The notes beneath the pieces are model-generated. The model did no database searches, had not been told where the DNA came from, and saw nothing but the letters and a program-made list of their open reading frames with translations. Position numbers and translations under genes: made by a program. Shown here in pieces: positions 1-5,753 of a stretch of DNA of 6,369 nt. Source of the DNA: Betaproteobacteria bacterium. GTDB lineage: Bacteria; Pseudomonadota; Gammaproteobacteria; Burkholderiales; SG8-39. Location: NCBI GenBank assembly GCA_005881355.1, contig VBDM01000075.1:8493-14861 (forward strand). Reading direction: 5' to 3'. Every line of letters begins with the position of its first letter. The stretch's first letter is position 1.

Positions 1-578
1 GACTCGCCGGTCTCCCGGAACTCGGGGTCCCTGGCGAGCTTGATGATTTCCTCGGCGCACTGCTCGACGCTCATGCGCTCGGTGTTGAGCGACAGGTCGT
101 AGCCCTCCGATACCTGCCAGTCGACGCCGAAATGGCGCTTGGTGATCGCGCCCTGCGCCTCGTCGCTGTCCCGTATCTCGGTGACCACGGCGTCGCGATC
201 GTCCGTGTCGAGGCGCTCCATCATGCGATTGACGCGCACCTCGAAAGGCGCGCACACGCGCACGCGGATGGCATGCTTTATCGGCCGGAGCAGATGGGCG
301 GCGCCCCAGCCGCGCATCACCGCGCCCTTGCTCGCCACCTGCAGCATCTCGTCGGCGGTATAGATGTTCAGGCTCGTCTTGTCCGCGGTGAGCCGCTCGA
401 ACAGGCTCGCCTTGCCGCCCAGCAGCCGGATGACGTGGCTTTTCCTGAGCCGCATCTTGTCGGCCAGGTGATTGACCATCTCGTGGTAGACGATGGGCAC
501 CTTGAGCTCGGACTCGAGGATGCGGGCGACATCCATTCCGAGGGACCCCATTTCGCGCGTCATTGCGACCAGCGGCAT
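1..578 (-). CDS. Cytidylate kinase-like protein (Cytidylate_kin2 type), 3' end cut by window edge
   Basis: I translated this directly from the minus strand. It starts at the ATG complementary to 576-578 and stays open for 192 codons to the left edge. A strong ribosome site (AAGGGAGGG, complementary to 582-590) lies just upstream and fixes the start. The N-terminus MPLVAMTREMGSLGMDVA matches the start of cytidylate-kinase-like proteins (ISREYGSGGREIA type). The glycine-rich nucleotide loop is residues 11-17 (GSLGMDV), without the P-loop lysine of classical Cmk. Residues about 120-170 hold the other family signature: an acidic/arginine stretch (MERLDTDDRD), then KRHFGVDW (147-154), then GYDLSLNTERMS (159-170). 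Family members are about 200 aa, so only a short C-terminus is probably missing. The probable role is cytosolic transfer of phosphate from ATP to a nucleotide or a similar small molecule. The true substrate of this branch is not known to me, and CMP is a family-level guess. It lies 180 bases downstream of the hydrolase gene on the same strand and probably has its own promoter. Confidence 0.82.
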   Translation of the reverse strand, partial: MPLVAMTREMGSLGMDVARILESELKVPIVYHEMVNHLADKMRLRKSHVIRLLGGKASLFERLTADKTSLNIYTADEMLQVASKGAVMRGWGAAHLLRPIKHAIRVRVCAPFEVRVNRMMERLDTDDRDAVVTEIRDSDEAQGAITKRHFGVDWQVSEGYDLSLNTERMSVEQCAEEIIKLARDPEFRETGE

Positions 579-614
579 AAACCCTCCCTTCGATTATTCC
601 CTGCGGACTTCGAA

Positions 615-665
615 CCTGTAAGTCTATCCGCTTACCTTGGGGAATCGCAATCGACTTAGGTCAGG
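615..665. repeat. Imperfect inverted repeat around the candidate kinase promoter
   Basis: CCTGTAAGTC (615-624) is mirrored by GACTTA-ggt-CAGG (653-665). The complementarity is 6+4 base pairs, interrupted by a 3-base bulge, with a 28-base loop. A second, shorter pairing is GTAAG (618-622) with CTTAC (631-635). No run of T follows on either strand, so it is not an intrinsic terminator. It could be a regulator binding site or simply chance. Confidence 0.35.
621..650 (-). promoter_or_regulatory. Candidate sigma70-type promoter for the kinase-like gene
   Basis: Read on the minus strand, TTGCGA (complement of 645-650) and TAGACT (complement of 621-626) stand 18 bases apart. Each matches its sigma70 consensus hexamer at 4 of 6 positions. 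Transcription from here would give a leader of about 35 bases that includes the strong ribosome site before the ATG at 578. It lies in the gap between two same-strand genes and sits almost entirely inside the loop of the inverted repeat at 615-665. The matches are modest and could be chance. Confidence 0.3.
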
Positions 666-758
666 TTTTGGGGCCCTTACGCGGCCTGACGAAGGAGTTT
701 TCCGCCGTGCTGGATGCAACGCAGCATGCGGGGGCGCCAAAGGGCGGCCCGGGGCTTT

Positions 759-1517
759 TCATTTCTTCCCGCCCTCGAGCAGCAGCCGGATCAGCGCCGC
801 GAGCTCCTTTTCGCGCTTCGCGAAAAAGTGGTCGGTCGCGAACATCATGGTCTGGCTCGAGCCGCGCACGCGCTTGAGCAGCGCCGCGCGCTTCTCCGCG
901 CCCTGGAGCACGGCGTCGTAGTCTTTTTCGGCGTACACGTCGTATACCGGAAATTTCACGCGCTTCAGCGGCGCGATCTCGCCGTTCGAGATCGAGAGCG
1001 TGATCCAGCCCGCGAGCGGAACCTGGGGATGCGAGGAAATGTAGTGGTTCGCCATGCGCGAGCCCATGCTGTGCGACAGGAGCACGATCCTGCGCTGCCC
1101 CTTGCGCCACAGGTAGGACACGGCGCCCGCGAACCGCGCATCCGCCTCCCAGAAGAGCACCGGGTAGCGCGCCGCGGGCGCGTCCGCGGCGAGGATCGGC
1201 ATCTGGATCGAGAGCGTCGTGTAGCCCGCATCCGCCAGCCGCCCGCGCAGATCGCCGATCAGGCCGTAGTCCGGATGCACGCCCAGCCCGTGCGCGAGCA
1301 CGATCGCGCCCTTCGCGTTCTTCGCCTCGGTGTAGATGCCGAGGAATTTCTCCGTTCTCGGCGCCTCGAGCCACACCGGTTCGCCGACGACGATCGACGG
1401 CACCACCTCGTCGGCCCAGCGCTTCTCCCTGGCGTAGTCGGACGGCTGCTGCGCGAGCGCGAGGAGCGGCGCCGAAAGCGCGGCGGCGCAAGCCGTTTTC
1501 CACGAGAGAAATCGCAT
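759..1517 (-). CDS. Exported alpha/beta hydrolase, DUF3530-like
   Basis: This is a 252-aa protein. The N-terminus MRFLSWKTACAAALSAPLLALAQQ looks like a Sec signal peptide with cleavage after ALA at about residue 22, so the mature protein should be periplasmic. The alpha/beta hydrolase landmarks are in order: AHGLGVHPD (75-83), usual for the strand leading to the oxyanion hole; the nucleophile elbow SHSMGS with Ser150; a probable acid Asp199 in VYAEKD; and the catalytic His230 in TDHFF. The elbow is S-x-S-x-G, with serine in place of the first glycine. Length, signal peptide and the HGxGxHPD motif fit the DUF3530 family of proteobacterial hydrolases, whose substrate is unknown; an ester or amide is likely. 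The start at 1517 is chosen because it gives the intact signal peptide. The ribosome site is weak. The gene is divergent from the CoA-transferase and followed by the kinase gene. Confidence 0.85.
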   Translation of the reverse strand: MRFLSWKTACAAALSAPLLALAQQPSDYAREKRWADEVVPSIVVGEPVWLEAPRTEKFLGIYTEAKNAKGAIVLAHGLGVHPDYGLIGDLRGRLADAGYTTLSIQMPILAADAPAARYPVLFWEADARFAGAVSYLWRKGQRRIVLLSHSMGSRMANHYISSHPQVPLAGWITLSISNGEIAPLKRVKFPVYDVYAEKDYDAVLQGAEKRAALLKRVRGSSQTMMFATDHFFAKREKELAALIRLLLEGGKK

Positions 1518-1541
1518 CGTGTGGTCCGTGATTCGGCCGCC

Positions 1542-1547
1542 ATTGTA
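1542..1547 (-). promoter_or_regulatory. Possible -10 box for the hydrolase gene
   Basis: On the minus strand this reads TACAAT, 5 of 6 to the sigma70 -10 consensus, and would place the transcript start about 18 bases before the ATG at 1517. I see no good -35 hexamer 16-18 bases upstream, so this is tentative. Confidence 0.25.
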
Positions 1548-1580
1548 GCGTCCTCGGGCGGCCGGCGCGGGGCTTTCGGA

Positions 1581-1586
1581 TAAAAT
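1581..1586 (+). promoter_or_regulatory. Possible -10 box for the CoA-transferase operon
   Basis: TAAAAT stands within the A/T-rich patch GGATAAAATACG in an otherwise very GC-rich divergent region. It is 5 of 6 to the sigma70 -10 consensus and would give a leader of about 34 bases containing AAGGGA (1611-1616), the ribosome site. No convincing -35 is present at 16-18 bases upstream, where the sequence is almost all G and C. An activator-dependent promoter is possible. Confidence 0.3.
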
Positions 1587-1626
1587 ACGCCGCTCCGTTC
1601 CTCCTCGGCTAAGGGATTTTCATTTC

Positions 1627-2850
1627 ATGGCGGGACCCCTTTCGCACATCCGCGTCCTCGATCTTTCGCGCGTGCTCGCCGGCCCGTGGACCGGGCAGAC
1701 CCTCGCCGACCTCGGCGCCGAGGTGCTCAAGGTCGAGCGGCCGAAGACGGGCGACGACTCGCGCGCCTTCGGCCCGCCGTGGCTCAAGGACGCGGGCGGC
1801 AGGGACACGGCCGAGTCCGCCTACTTCGCCTGCGCCAACCGCGGCAAGAAGTCGATCACCGTCGATCTCTCCAGGCCCGAGGGCCAGAGGATCGTGCGCG
1901 CGCTCGCGGCGAAGAGCGACGTGCTGCTCGAGAACTACAAATTCGGCGATCTCGCCCGCTACGGCCTGGGCTACGGCGATCTCGGGAAAATCAATCCGCG
2001 GCTCGTCTACTGCTCGGTGACCGGGTTCGGCCAGACCGGCCCCTGGCGCGAGCGGCCCGGGTACGATTTCATGATCCAGGGCATGAGCGGCATGATGAGC
2101 ATCACCGGCGAGCGCGACGATCTTCCGGGCGGCGGGCCGCAGAAGGCCGGGATCCCGATCTCCGATATCATCACCGGGATGTACGCCGCGGTCGCCGTGT
2201 GCGCGGCGCTCGCTCACCGCGCCGAGACCGGCCGCGGCCAGCACCTCGATCTCGCGCTCCTCGATTCGACCGCGGCGATCCTCGCGAACCAGGGCGCGAA
2301 CTATCTCGCGACCGGAGCGGTCCCCAGGCGCCTGGGCAACGCCCATCCCAACATCGTGCCCTACCAGACCTTCAAGACCGCCGACGGCGACATGATCGTC
2401 GCCTGCGGCAACGACGGCCAGTTCCGCAAGTTCTGCGAGGTCGCTGACTGCGCGCATCTCGCGGAGGACCCGCGCTTCGCCACCAACGGCAAGCGCGTCG
2501 AGAACCGCGCCGAGCTGACCGGGATGCTCGCCGAGATCGTCGCGAAGCGCCCGACGCGCCGCTGGGTCGAGGCGCTCGAGGCGGCGGGCGTGCCCAACGG
2601 CCCGATCAACGCGCTCGACCAGGTTTTCCGGGAGCCGCAGGCGATCGCGCGCGGACTGAGAATCGAGCTGCCGCACCCGACCGCGGGCAAGGTGTCGCTG
2701 GTGCGCAGCCCGATGCGGTTTTCCGGGACGCCGGTCGAGCACGAGCTTCCGCCGCCGACGCTCGGCCAGCACACCGACGAGATCCTGCGCGGGGTGCTCG
2801 ATCTCGATGACGCGGCGATCGCCAGGCTGCGCGCCGATGGGGTAATCTGA
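1627..2850 (+). CDS. Family III CoA-transferase (CaiB/BaiF), SUGCT-like
   Basis: This is a 407-aa protein of normal family length. It starts at ATG 1627, with AAGGGA ten bases upstream. The opening IRVLDLSRVLAGPWTGQTLADLGAEVLKVE is the classic CaiB/BaiF N-terminus. Other hallmarks are ANRGKKSITVDL (70-81), SVTGFGQTGP (130-139) and GIPISDIITGMYA (175-187). Asp180 aligns with the catalytic aspartate that forms the acyl/CoA anhydride in this family (Asp169 of formyl-CoA transferase). Residues 237-251 (GNAHPNIVPYQTFKT) and GNDGQF (261-266) resemble human SUGCT (succinyl-CoA:glutarate CoA-transferase) more than carnitine or oxalate CoA-transferases. The C-terminus holds GVPNGPIN (321-328) and LGQHTDEIL (379-387). 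The likely reaction is cytosolic transfer of CoA between carboxylic acids, perhaps with succinyl-CoA as donor and a C5 dicarboxylate as acceptor. The family is broad and the substrate cannot be fixed from sequence. It is the first gene of a plus-strand cluster with a 21-base gap to the next. Confidence 0.92.
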   Translation: MAGPLSHIRVLDLSRVLAGPWTGQTLADLGAEVLKVERPKTGDDSRAFGPPWLKDAGGRDTAESAYFACANRGKKSITVDLSRPEGQRIVRALAAKSDVLLENYKFGDLARYGLGYGDLGKINPRLVYCSVTGFGQTGPWRERPGYDFMIQGMSGMMSITGERDDLPGGGPQKAGIPISDIITGMYAAVAVCAALAHRAETGRGQHLDLALLDSTAAILANQGANYLATGAVPRRLGNAHPNIVPYQTFKTADGDMIVACGNDGQFRKFCEVADCAHLAEDPRFATNGKRVENRAELTGMLAEIVAKRPTRRWVEALEAAGVPNGPINALDQVFREPQAIARGLRIELPHPTAGKVSLVRSPMRFSGTPVEHELPPPTLGQHTDEILRGVLDLDDAAIARLRADGVI

Positions 2851-2860
2851 GAGCGCCGCA

Positions 2861-2874
2861 AGAGAGGAGCCGTG
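2861..2874 (+). promoter_or_regulatory. Closely spaced ribosome site and GTG start of the membrane protein gene
   Basis: The purine-rich run AGAGAGGAG (2861-2869) ends only two bases before the GTG at 2872. If GGAG itself pairs, the spacing is shorter than usual; pairing through the upstream AAGAGAG would give a more normal distance. The next in-frame start is ATG 2920, which lies inside the first membrane helix and would remove its basic flank. GTG 2872 is therefore preferred. Confidence 0.5.
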
Positions 2875-3414
2875 GCCGCACCGGGCAAGAGACGTTCCGC
2901 AACCGTCACCGCCGTCGTCATGGTCGCGGGCTCGCTCGCCTGGGTCGCCGGGATCTCCATGGCGGGCCTGGAAGGCGCGCGCGGCTTCTTCGGCATGGGG
3001 CCGCTCATCGCCGACGCCAACCTGATCCTCGAGATCTTCCTCGTCGCCGGGCTCACCTACGGATTTCTGCTCGCCCGGCGCGGCAGCATCGACGCGCACC
3101 AGGTCAACCAGACGACCTGGGTGATACTCAATATCGGGCTCATCGCGCTCATCATGGCGGGCTCCATGCAGGACGTGAAGCTCGCGAAGGCCGCCGATCT
3201 CGCCAGCTGGCGCGCTGGCGTGACCTGGCTGCACGCCGCGGTCGGAACGCTGACCGCGCTGTCGGGCTTGTGGATCGTGCTGCAGATGAACGGCGTCCTG
3301 CCGCGCGGCCTGCACGTCGCGGGGTGGAAGAACCTGATGCGCGCGACGCTTGCCGGATACTGGGCCACGGCGCTGCTCGGTTTCACCACCTATTACTTCT
3401 GGTACGTCAGATGA
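2872..3414 (+). CDS. Five-helix membrane protein, DUF420-like
   Basis: This is a 180-aa hydrophobic protein. The basic N-terminus (MAAPGKRRS) is followed by five likely membrane segments at about residues 11-33, 46-68, 82-99, 118-139 and 156-177. The C-terminus is FTTYYFWYVR. Histidines lie at 76, just before helix 3, and at 121, at the top of helix 4 (WLHAAVG); Asn50 opens helix 2. The arrangement (Asn in helix 2, RRG-x-I-x-x-H after it, LH in helix 4, W-K-x-L-M-R before the last helix, aromatic end) resembles DUF420 proteins, small membrane proteins often found near cytochrome oxidase genes. That match is from memory of the pattern and is uncertain, and no oxidase gene is visible here. The gene starts at GTG 2872, 21 bases after the CoA-transferase stop. 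Its TGA overlaps the next start (ATGA, 3411-3414), which implies translational coupling to the methyltransferase. Its function is unknown. Confidence 0.72.
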   Translation: MAAPGKRRSATVTAVVMVAGSLAWVAGISMAGLEGARGFFGMGPLIADANLILEIFLVAGLTYGFLLARRGSIDAHQVNQTTWVILNIGLIALIMAGSMQDVKLAKAADLASWRAGVTWLHAAVGTLTALSGLWIVLQMNGVLPRGLHVAGWKNLMRATLAGYWATALLGFTTYYFWYVR

Positions 3415-4082
3415 AGCGCGCCCTCTGGCTGATCGCGCTTCTGTGGCCGGCGCTTGCGGCCGCGCAGCACGGCGCGCGGCCGGAGATCAACGCGCCGTTC
3501 CTCGTCAACCCCGACGTGACGCGCTGGAAGAAAAATCTGGAGAACGAGGGCCGCGAAGTCTACGCGAAGCGCAACGAGATCCTCGCCGCAGCGGGAGTCA
3601 AGCCGGGCATGGCGGTGGCCGACGTCGGCGCGGGGACGGGGCTCTTCACGATGATGTTCGCGCAGGCCGTGAAGCCTGGCGGGCGCGTCTACGCCGTGGA
3701 CATCTCGCAGGCCTTCATCGAGCACATCCGCGAGACGGCGAAGGCGCAGGGGCTGGACAACGTCACCGGCATCGTCAACGGCGCCGCCGACACGAAGCTG
3801 CCCGAAGCCTCGGTCGAGCTCGTGTACCTGTGCGACACCTACCACCATTTCGAGCACCCGCAGGAGGTGCTCGCCTCGATCCGCAGGGCGCTCCGCCCGG
3901 GAGGCCGGATGGTGGTGATCGACTTCGAGAAGATCCCGGGCGAGACGCACACGCAGCGCATCGACCACGTGCGCCTCGACAAGGGAGCCGCGATAAAGGA
4001 GATCGAGGCGGCGGGATTCCGCTTCCTCGAGGAAAAGAAGCTGCTGCGCGAGAACTACTTCGTGGTGTTCCTGCGTCCCTGA
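3411..4082 (+). CDS. Class I SAM-dependent methyltransferase with N-terminal signal peptide
   Basis: This is a 223-aa protein starting at ATG 3411, inside the stop codon of the preceding gene (ATGA overlap). An upstream extension of the frame to 3270 only overlaps the membrane protein gene and is rejected. Residues 1-19 (MKRALWLIALLWPALAAAQ) form a typical Sec signal peptide with a signal peptidase I site near AAA-Q. The mature part is a Rossmann methyltransferase: motif I VADVGAGTGLF (69-79), the acidic end of strand 2 in VYAVDIS (93-99), Asp127 in GAAD, a motif IV-like region LVYLCDTYHHFEHP (137-150), and LRPGGRMVVIDF (161-172), the usual post-motif segment. The substrate is unknown; overall the protein resembles small-molecule methyltransferases of the Methyltransf_11/25 type. 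Export would place a SAM enzyme outside the cytosol, where SAM is not known to be supplied, so the leader may act as a membrane anchor or the protein may have another role. It converges on glpD with 3 bases between the stops. Confidence 0.88.
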   Translation: MKRALWLIALLWPALAAAQHGARPEINAPFLVNPDVTRWKKNLENEGREVYAKRNEILAAAGVKPGMAVADVGAGTGLFTMMFAQAVKPGGRVYAVDISQAFIEHIRETAKAQGLDNVTGIVNGAADTKLPEASVELVYLCDTYHHFEHPQEVLASIRRALRPGGRMVVIDFEKIPGETHTQRIDHVRLDKGAAIKEIEAAGFRFLEEKKLLRENYFVVFLRP

Positions 4083-4085
4083 AGC

Positions 4086-5600
4086 TCAGGCCTTCTTTTC
4101 CAGCCAGTCGCGCACCCGCGCCTGCTGCGCGGCGTTCATGTGCAGCCCGCACTTCGTGCGCCGCCACAGGGCGTCCTCGGCCTCGCGCACCCACTCGTTC
4201 CTGACGAGGTACTCGAGCTCGCACTCGTAGAGCCCTCCGCCGAAATTGCGACCCAGCTTGCGCTCCTCGCGCGCGTCCCCGATGATCTCCTCGGCGAGCG
4301 CGCCGTGCCGGCGCAGCAGCCGCGCGACCCAGAGCTTGGGCAGGCGCGGAAAGCGCCTGCGGTACTCGAGGAGCAGCCCCCGGAAGGTCCTGCCGCCCAG
4401 GTCCCCGCCGGGGAGCGGCTCCTTGTGCGTCCAGGCGGGCTTGAGGGGGAAATGCGCGGAGAGCTTTTCCATCGCGTGCTCGGCGAGCCTGCGGTAGGTC
4501 GTGATCTTCCCGCCGAACACCGAGAGGACCGGCGGCGCGCCCGCCTGCTCTCCTTCGTCGAGCAGCAGATGGTAGTCGCGCGTCACCGCGGACGGGTTCT
4601 CGCTGCCGTCGTCGTAGAGCGGACGCACGCCCGAGTAGCTCCACACCACCATGCCGGGCGTGATGGGCTTGGAGGCGTAGCGGCTCGCCGCCTCGCAAAG
4701 GTAGCCGATCTCCTTGCGCGTGATCCGCGCCTTGTACTCGTCGCGCTTGACCGGGACTTCGGTGGTGCCGACGAGGGTGAACTGCCGCTCGTAGGGAATG
4801 AGAAAGATCACGCGCCGGTCCGGGTTCTGCAGGATGAAGGCGTGGTGCTCCTCGTGGATGCGCGGCACCACGATGTGGCTGCCCTTCACCAGGCGCACCG
4901 ACGCGGAAAGCCTGATCCTGAGCGCCTCGTCGAGCACCTGCCTCACCCAGGGCCCGGCGGCGTTGACGATCGCGCCCGCGCGCACCTCGCGCCTGCCCCC
5001 GGGCCTGCCGTCGAGCGTCGCGATCCAGTGGTCTTTCTCGCGTCGCGCCGAAGCGAGCCGGGTGCGCGTGAGGATGGTCGCGCCGTGCGCCGCCGCCGAG
5101 CGCGCGTTGAGCGCCACCAGGCGCGCGTCGTCCACCCAGCAGTCGTAATAGGAAAACCCGCGCTCGAACTCCGGCTTCAGGCCCGCCCCGTAGCCGTGCA
5201 GGGTGAGCCGCACGCTCTTCGATCTCGGCAGCGAGCTCTCGGTGCCGAAGCCGAGCATGCGGTGCCCGAGATGATCGTAGAGGAACAGCCCCGCGCGGAT
5301 CATCCACGCGGGCCGCAGGTGCGACTCGTGGGGCAGCACGAACTCCATCGGCCAGACGATGTGCGGCGCGATCGCGAGCAGCGTCTCGCGCTCGGCGAGC
5401 GCCTCCGCGACGAGGCGGAATTCGAAGTACTCGAGGTAGCGCAAGCCGCCGTGGATGAGCTTGGTCGAGGCCGAGGAAGTCGCCGAGGCGAGATCGTTCT
5501 GTTCGACCAGCAGCACGCGCAGCCCCCGCCCGGCCGCATCGCGCGCAATGCCGGCGCCGTTGATGCCGCCGCCGACGATGGCGAGGTCGAAATCGGCCAT
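4086..5600 (-). CDS. glpD: Aerobic glycerol-3-phosphate dehydrogenase GlpD
   Basis: This is a 504-aa protein, against about 501 in E. coli. It oxidises sn-glycerol 3-phosphate to dihydroxyacetone phosphate at the inner face of the cytoplasmic membrane and passes electrons from FAD to ubiquinone. The FAD-binding site is at the N-terminus: FDLAIVGGGINGAGIARDA with GGGINGAG at 10-17, ending at Glu33. Next come TSSASTKLIHGGLRYLE (41-57) with Arg54, the family signature KGSHIVVP (239-246), SYSGVRPLYDD (321-331) with Arg326, and SVFGGKITTYR (360-370) with Lys365. Arg54, Arg326 and Lys365 sit where E. coli GlpD has its substrate-binding Arg54, Arg317 and Lys354. Residues from about 388 on are the C-terminal helical DAO_C domain. 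The start is ATG 5600, preceded by GCGGGGAA; an in-frame ATG at 5624 lacks a ribosome site. No glpF, glpK or glpR is visible next to it. All key residues are present and the gene appears intact. Confidence 0.97.
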   Translation of the reverse strand: MADFDLAIVGGGINGAGIARDAAGRGLRVLLVEQNDLASATSSASTKLIHGGLRYLEYFEFRLVAEALAERETLLAIAPHIVWPMEFVLPHESHLRPAWMIRAGLFLYDHLGHRMLGFGTESSLPRSKSVRLTLHGYGAGLKPEFERGFSYYDCWVDDARLVALNARSAAAHGATILTRTRLASARREKDHWIATLDGRPGGRREVRAGAIVNAAGPWVRQVLDEALRIRLSASVRLVKGSHIVVPRIHEEHHAFILQNPDRRVIFLIPYERQFTLVGTTEVPVKRDEYKARITRKEIGYLCEAASRYASKPITPGMVVWSYSGVRPLYDDGSENPSAVTRDYHLLLDEGEQAGAPPVLSVFGGKITTYRRLAEHAMEKLSAHFPLKPAWTHKEPLPGGDLGGRTFRGLLLEYRRRFPRLPKLWVARLLRRHGALAEEIIGDAREERKLGRNFGGGLYECELEYLVRNEWVREAEDALWRRTKCGLHMNAAQQARVRDWLEKKA

Positions 5601-5647
5601 GGCTGATTCCCCGCTTGCGAGCATCGCACAGACTGGCCGCGTGTGCT

Positions 5648-5657
5648 CACGATCGTG
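5648..5657. promoter_or_regulatory. Perfect 10-bp palindrome in the glpD/SDR divergent region
   Basis: CACGATCGTG reads the same on both strands. It lies 48 bases upstream of the glpD start and about 97 bases upstream of the SDR start, a position suited to an operator acting on either gene. It does not look like the E. coli GlpR operator as I remember it. GC-rich genomes produce such palindromes by chance, so function is only a possibility. Confidence 0.35.
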
Positions 5658-5683
5658 CCCTGCCCTGTGGGCAGCATGCAGGG
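5658..5683. repeat. Nested inverted repeats (hairpin) in the glpD leader region
   Basis: CCCTGC (5658-5663) is the reverse complement of GCAGGG (5678-5683), giving a 6-bp stem with a 14-base loop. Overlapping it, TGCCC-TGT-GGGCA (5661-5673) makes a tight 5-bp stem with a 3-base loop. The two share bases, so they are alternatives. No T-run follows on either strand, so it is not an intrinsic terminator. It directly adjoins the palindrome at 5648-5657. Confidence 0.35.
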
Positions 5684-5741
5684 ATAGGCAAAGGAGGTCG
5701 CATTCCGCGGCCGCATCGGCGATGATGCGCGCTGGCAAAGT

Positions 5742-5747
5742 GGGAGG
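5742..5747 (+). promoter_or_regulatory. Shine-Dalgarno site that fixes the SDR start
   Basis: GGGAGG is followed by six bases and then GTG at 5754. Upstream the SDR frame is open only back to a TAG at 5685-5687 and contains no ATG, GTG or TTG, so this site and the GTG decide the start. Confidence 0.75.
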
Positions 5748-5753
5748 CGTCCG

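Noticed and set aside
600..640. TTCGAA-containing stretch on the minus strand resembling a tRNA T-loop
   Set aside because: The flanking bases do not form the five-pair T-stem, and no acceptor or anticodon arm can be drawn.
132..659. Plus-strand open frame (175 codons) opposite the kinase-like gene
   Set aside because: The minus-strand reading has family signatures from start to window edge and a strong ribosome site; this frame has neither.
730..758. GC-rich stem just after the hydrolase stop (GGGC-GCC with GGC-GCCC) as a terminator
   Set aside because: The stem has a bulge and no T-run follows on the minus strand, so it does not meet the pattern of an intrinsic terminator.
714..1583. Plus-strand open frame (289 codons) opposite the hydrolase
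   Set aside because: The minus-strand frame has a signal peptide and a full catalytic triad; this one is its Arg-rich mirror and has no motif.
1609..3315. Long minus-strand open frame (568 codons) opposite the CoA-transferase and membrane protein genes
   Set aside because: Its translation is rich in Arg, Ala, Gly and His with no recognisable domain, and it lies antisense to two clear genes. Such frames arise from GC-rich codon bias.
3775..5307. Minus-strand open frame (510 codons) spanning the methyltransferase 3' half and most of glpD in another frame
   Set aside because: It is a frame-shifted shadow of glpD and antisense to the methyltransferase. The composition is biased and no family is recognised.
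4140..5606. Long plus-strand open frame (488 codons) opposite glpD
   Set aside because: It is antisense to an unmistakable glpD over almost its whole length and shows low-complexity Arg/Ala/Val composition without motifs.
5690..5697. Perfect Shine-Dalgarno-like AAAGGAGG upstream of the SDR gene
   Set aside because: No ATG, GTG or TTG lies at a usable distance. The next ATG (5722) is 24 bases away and out of the SDR frame. It is probably chance or untranslated leader.
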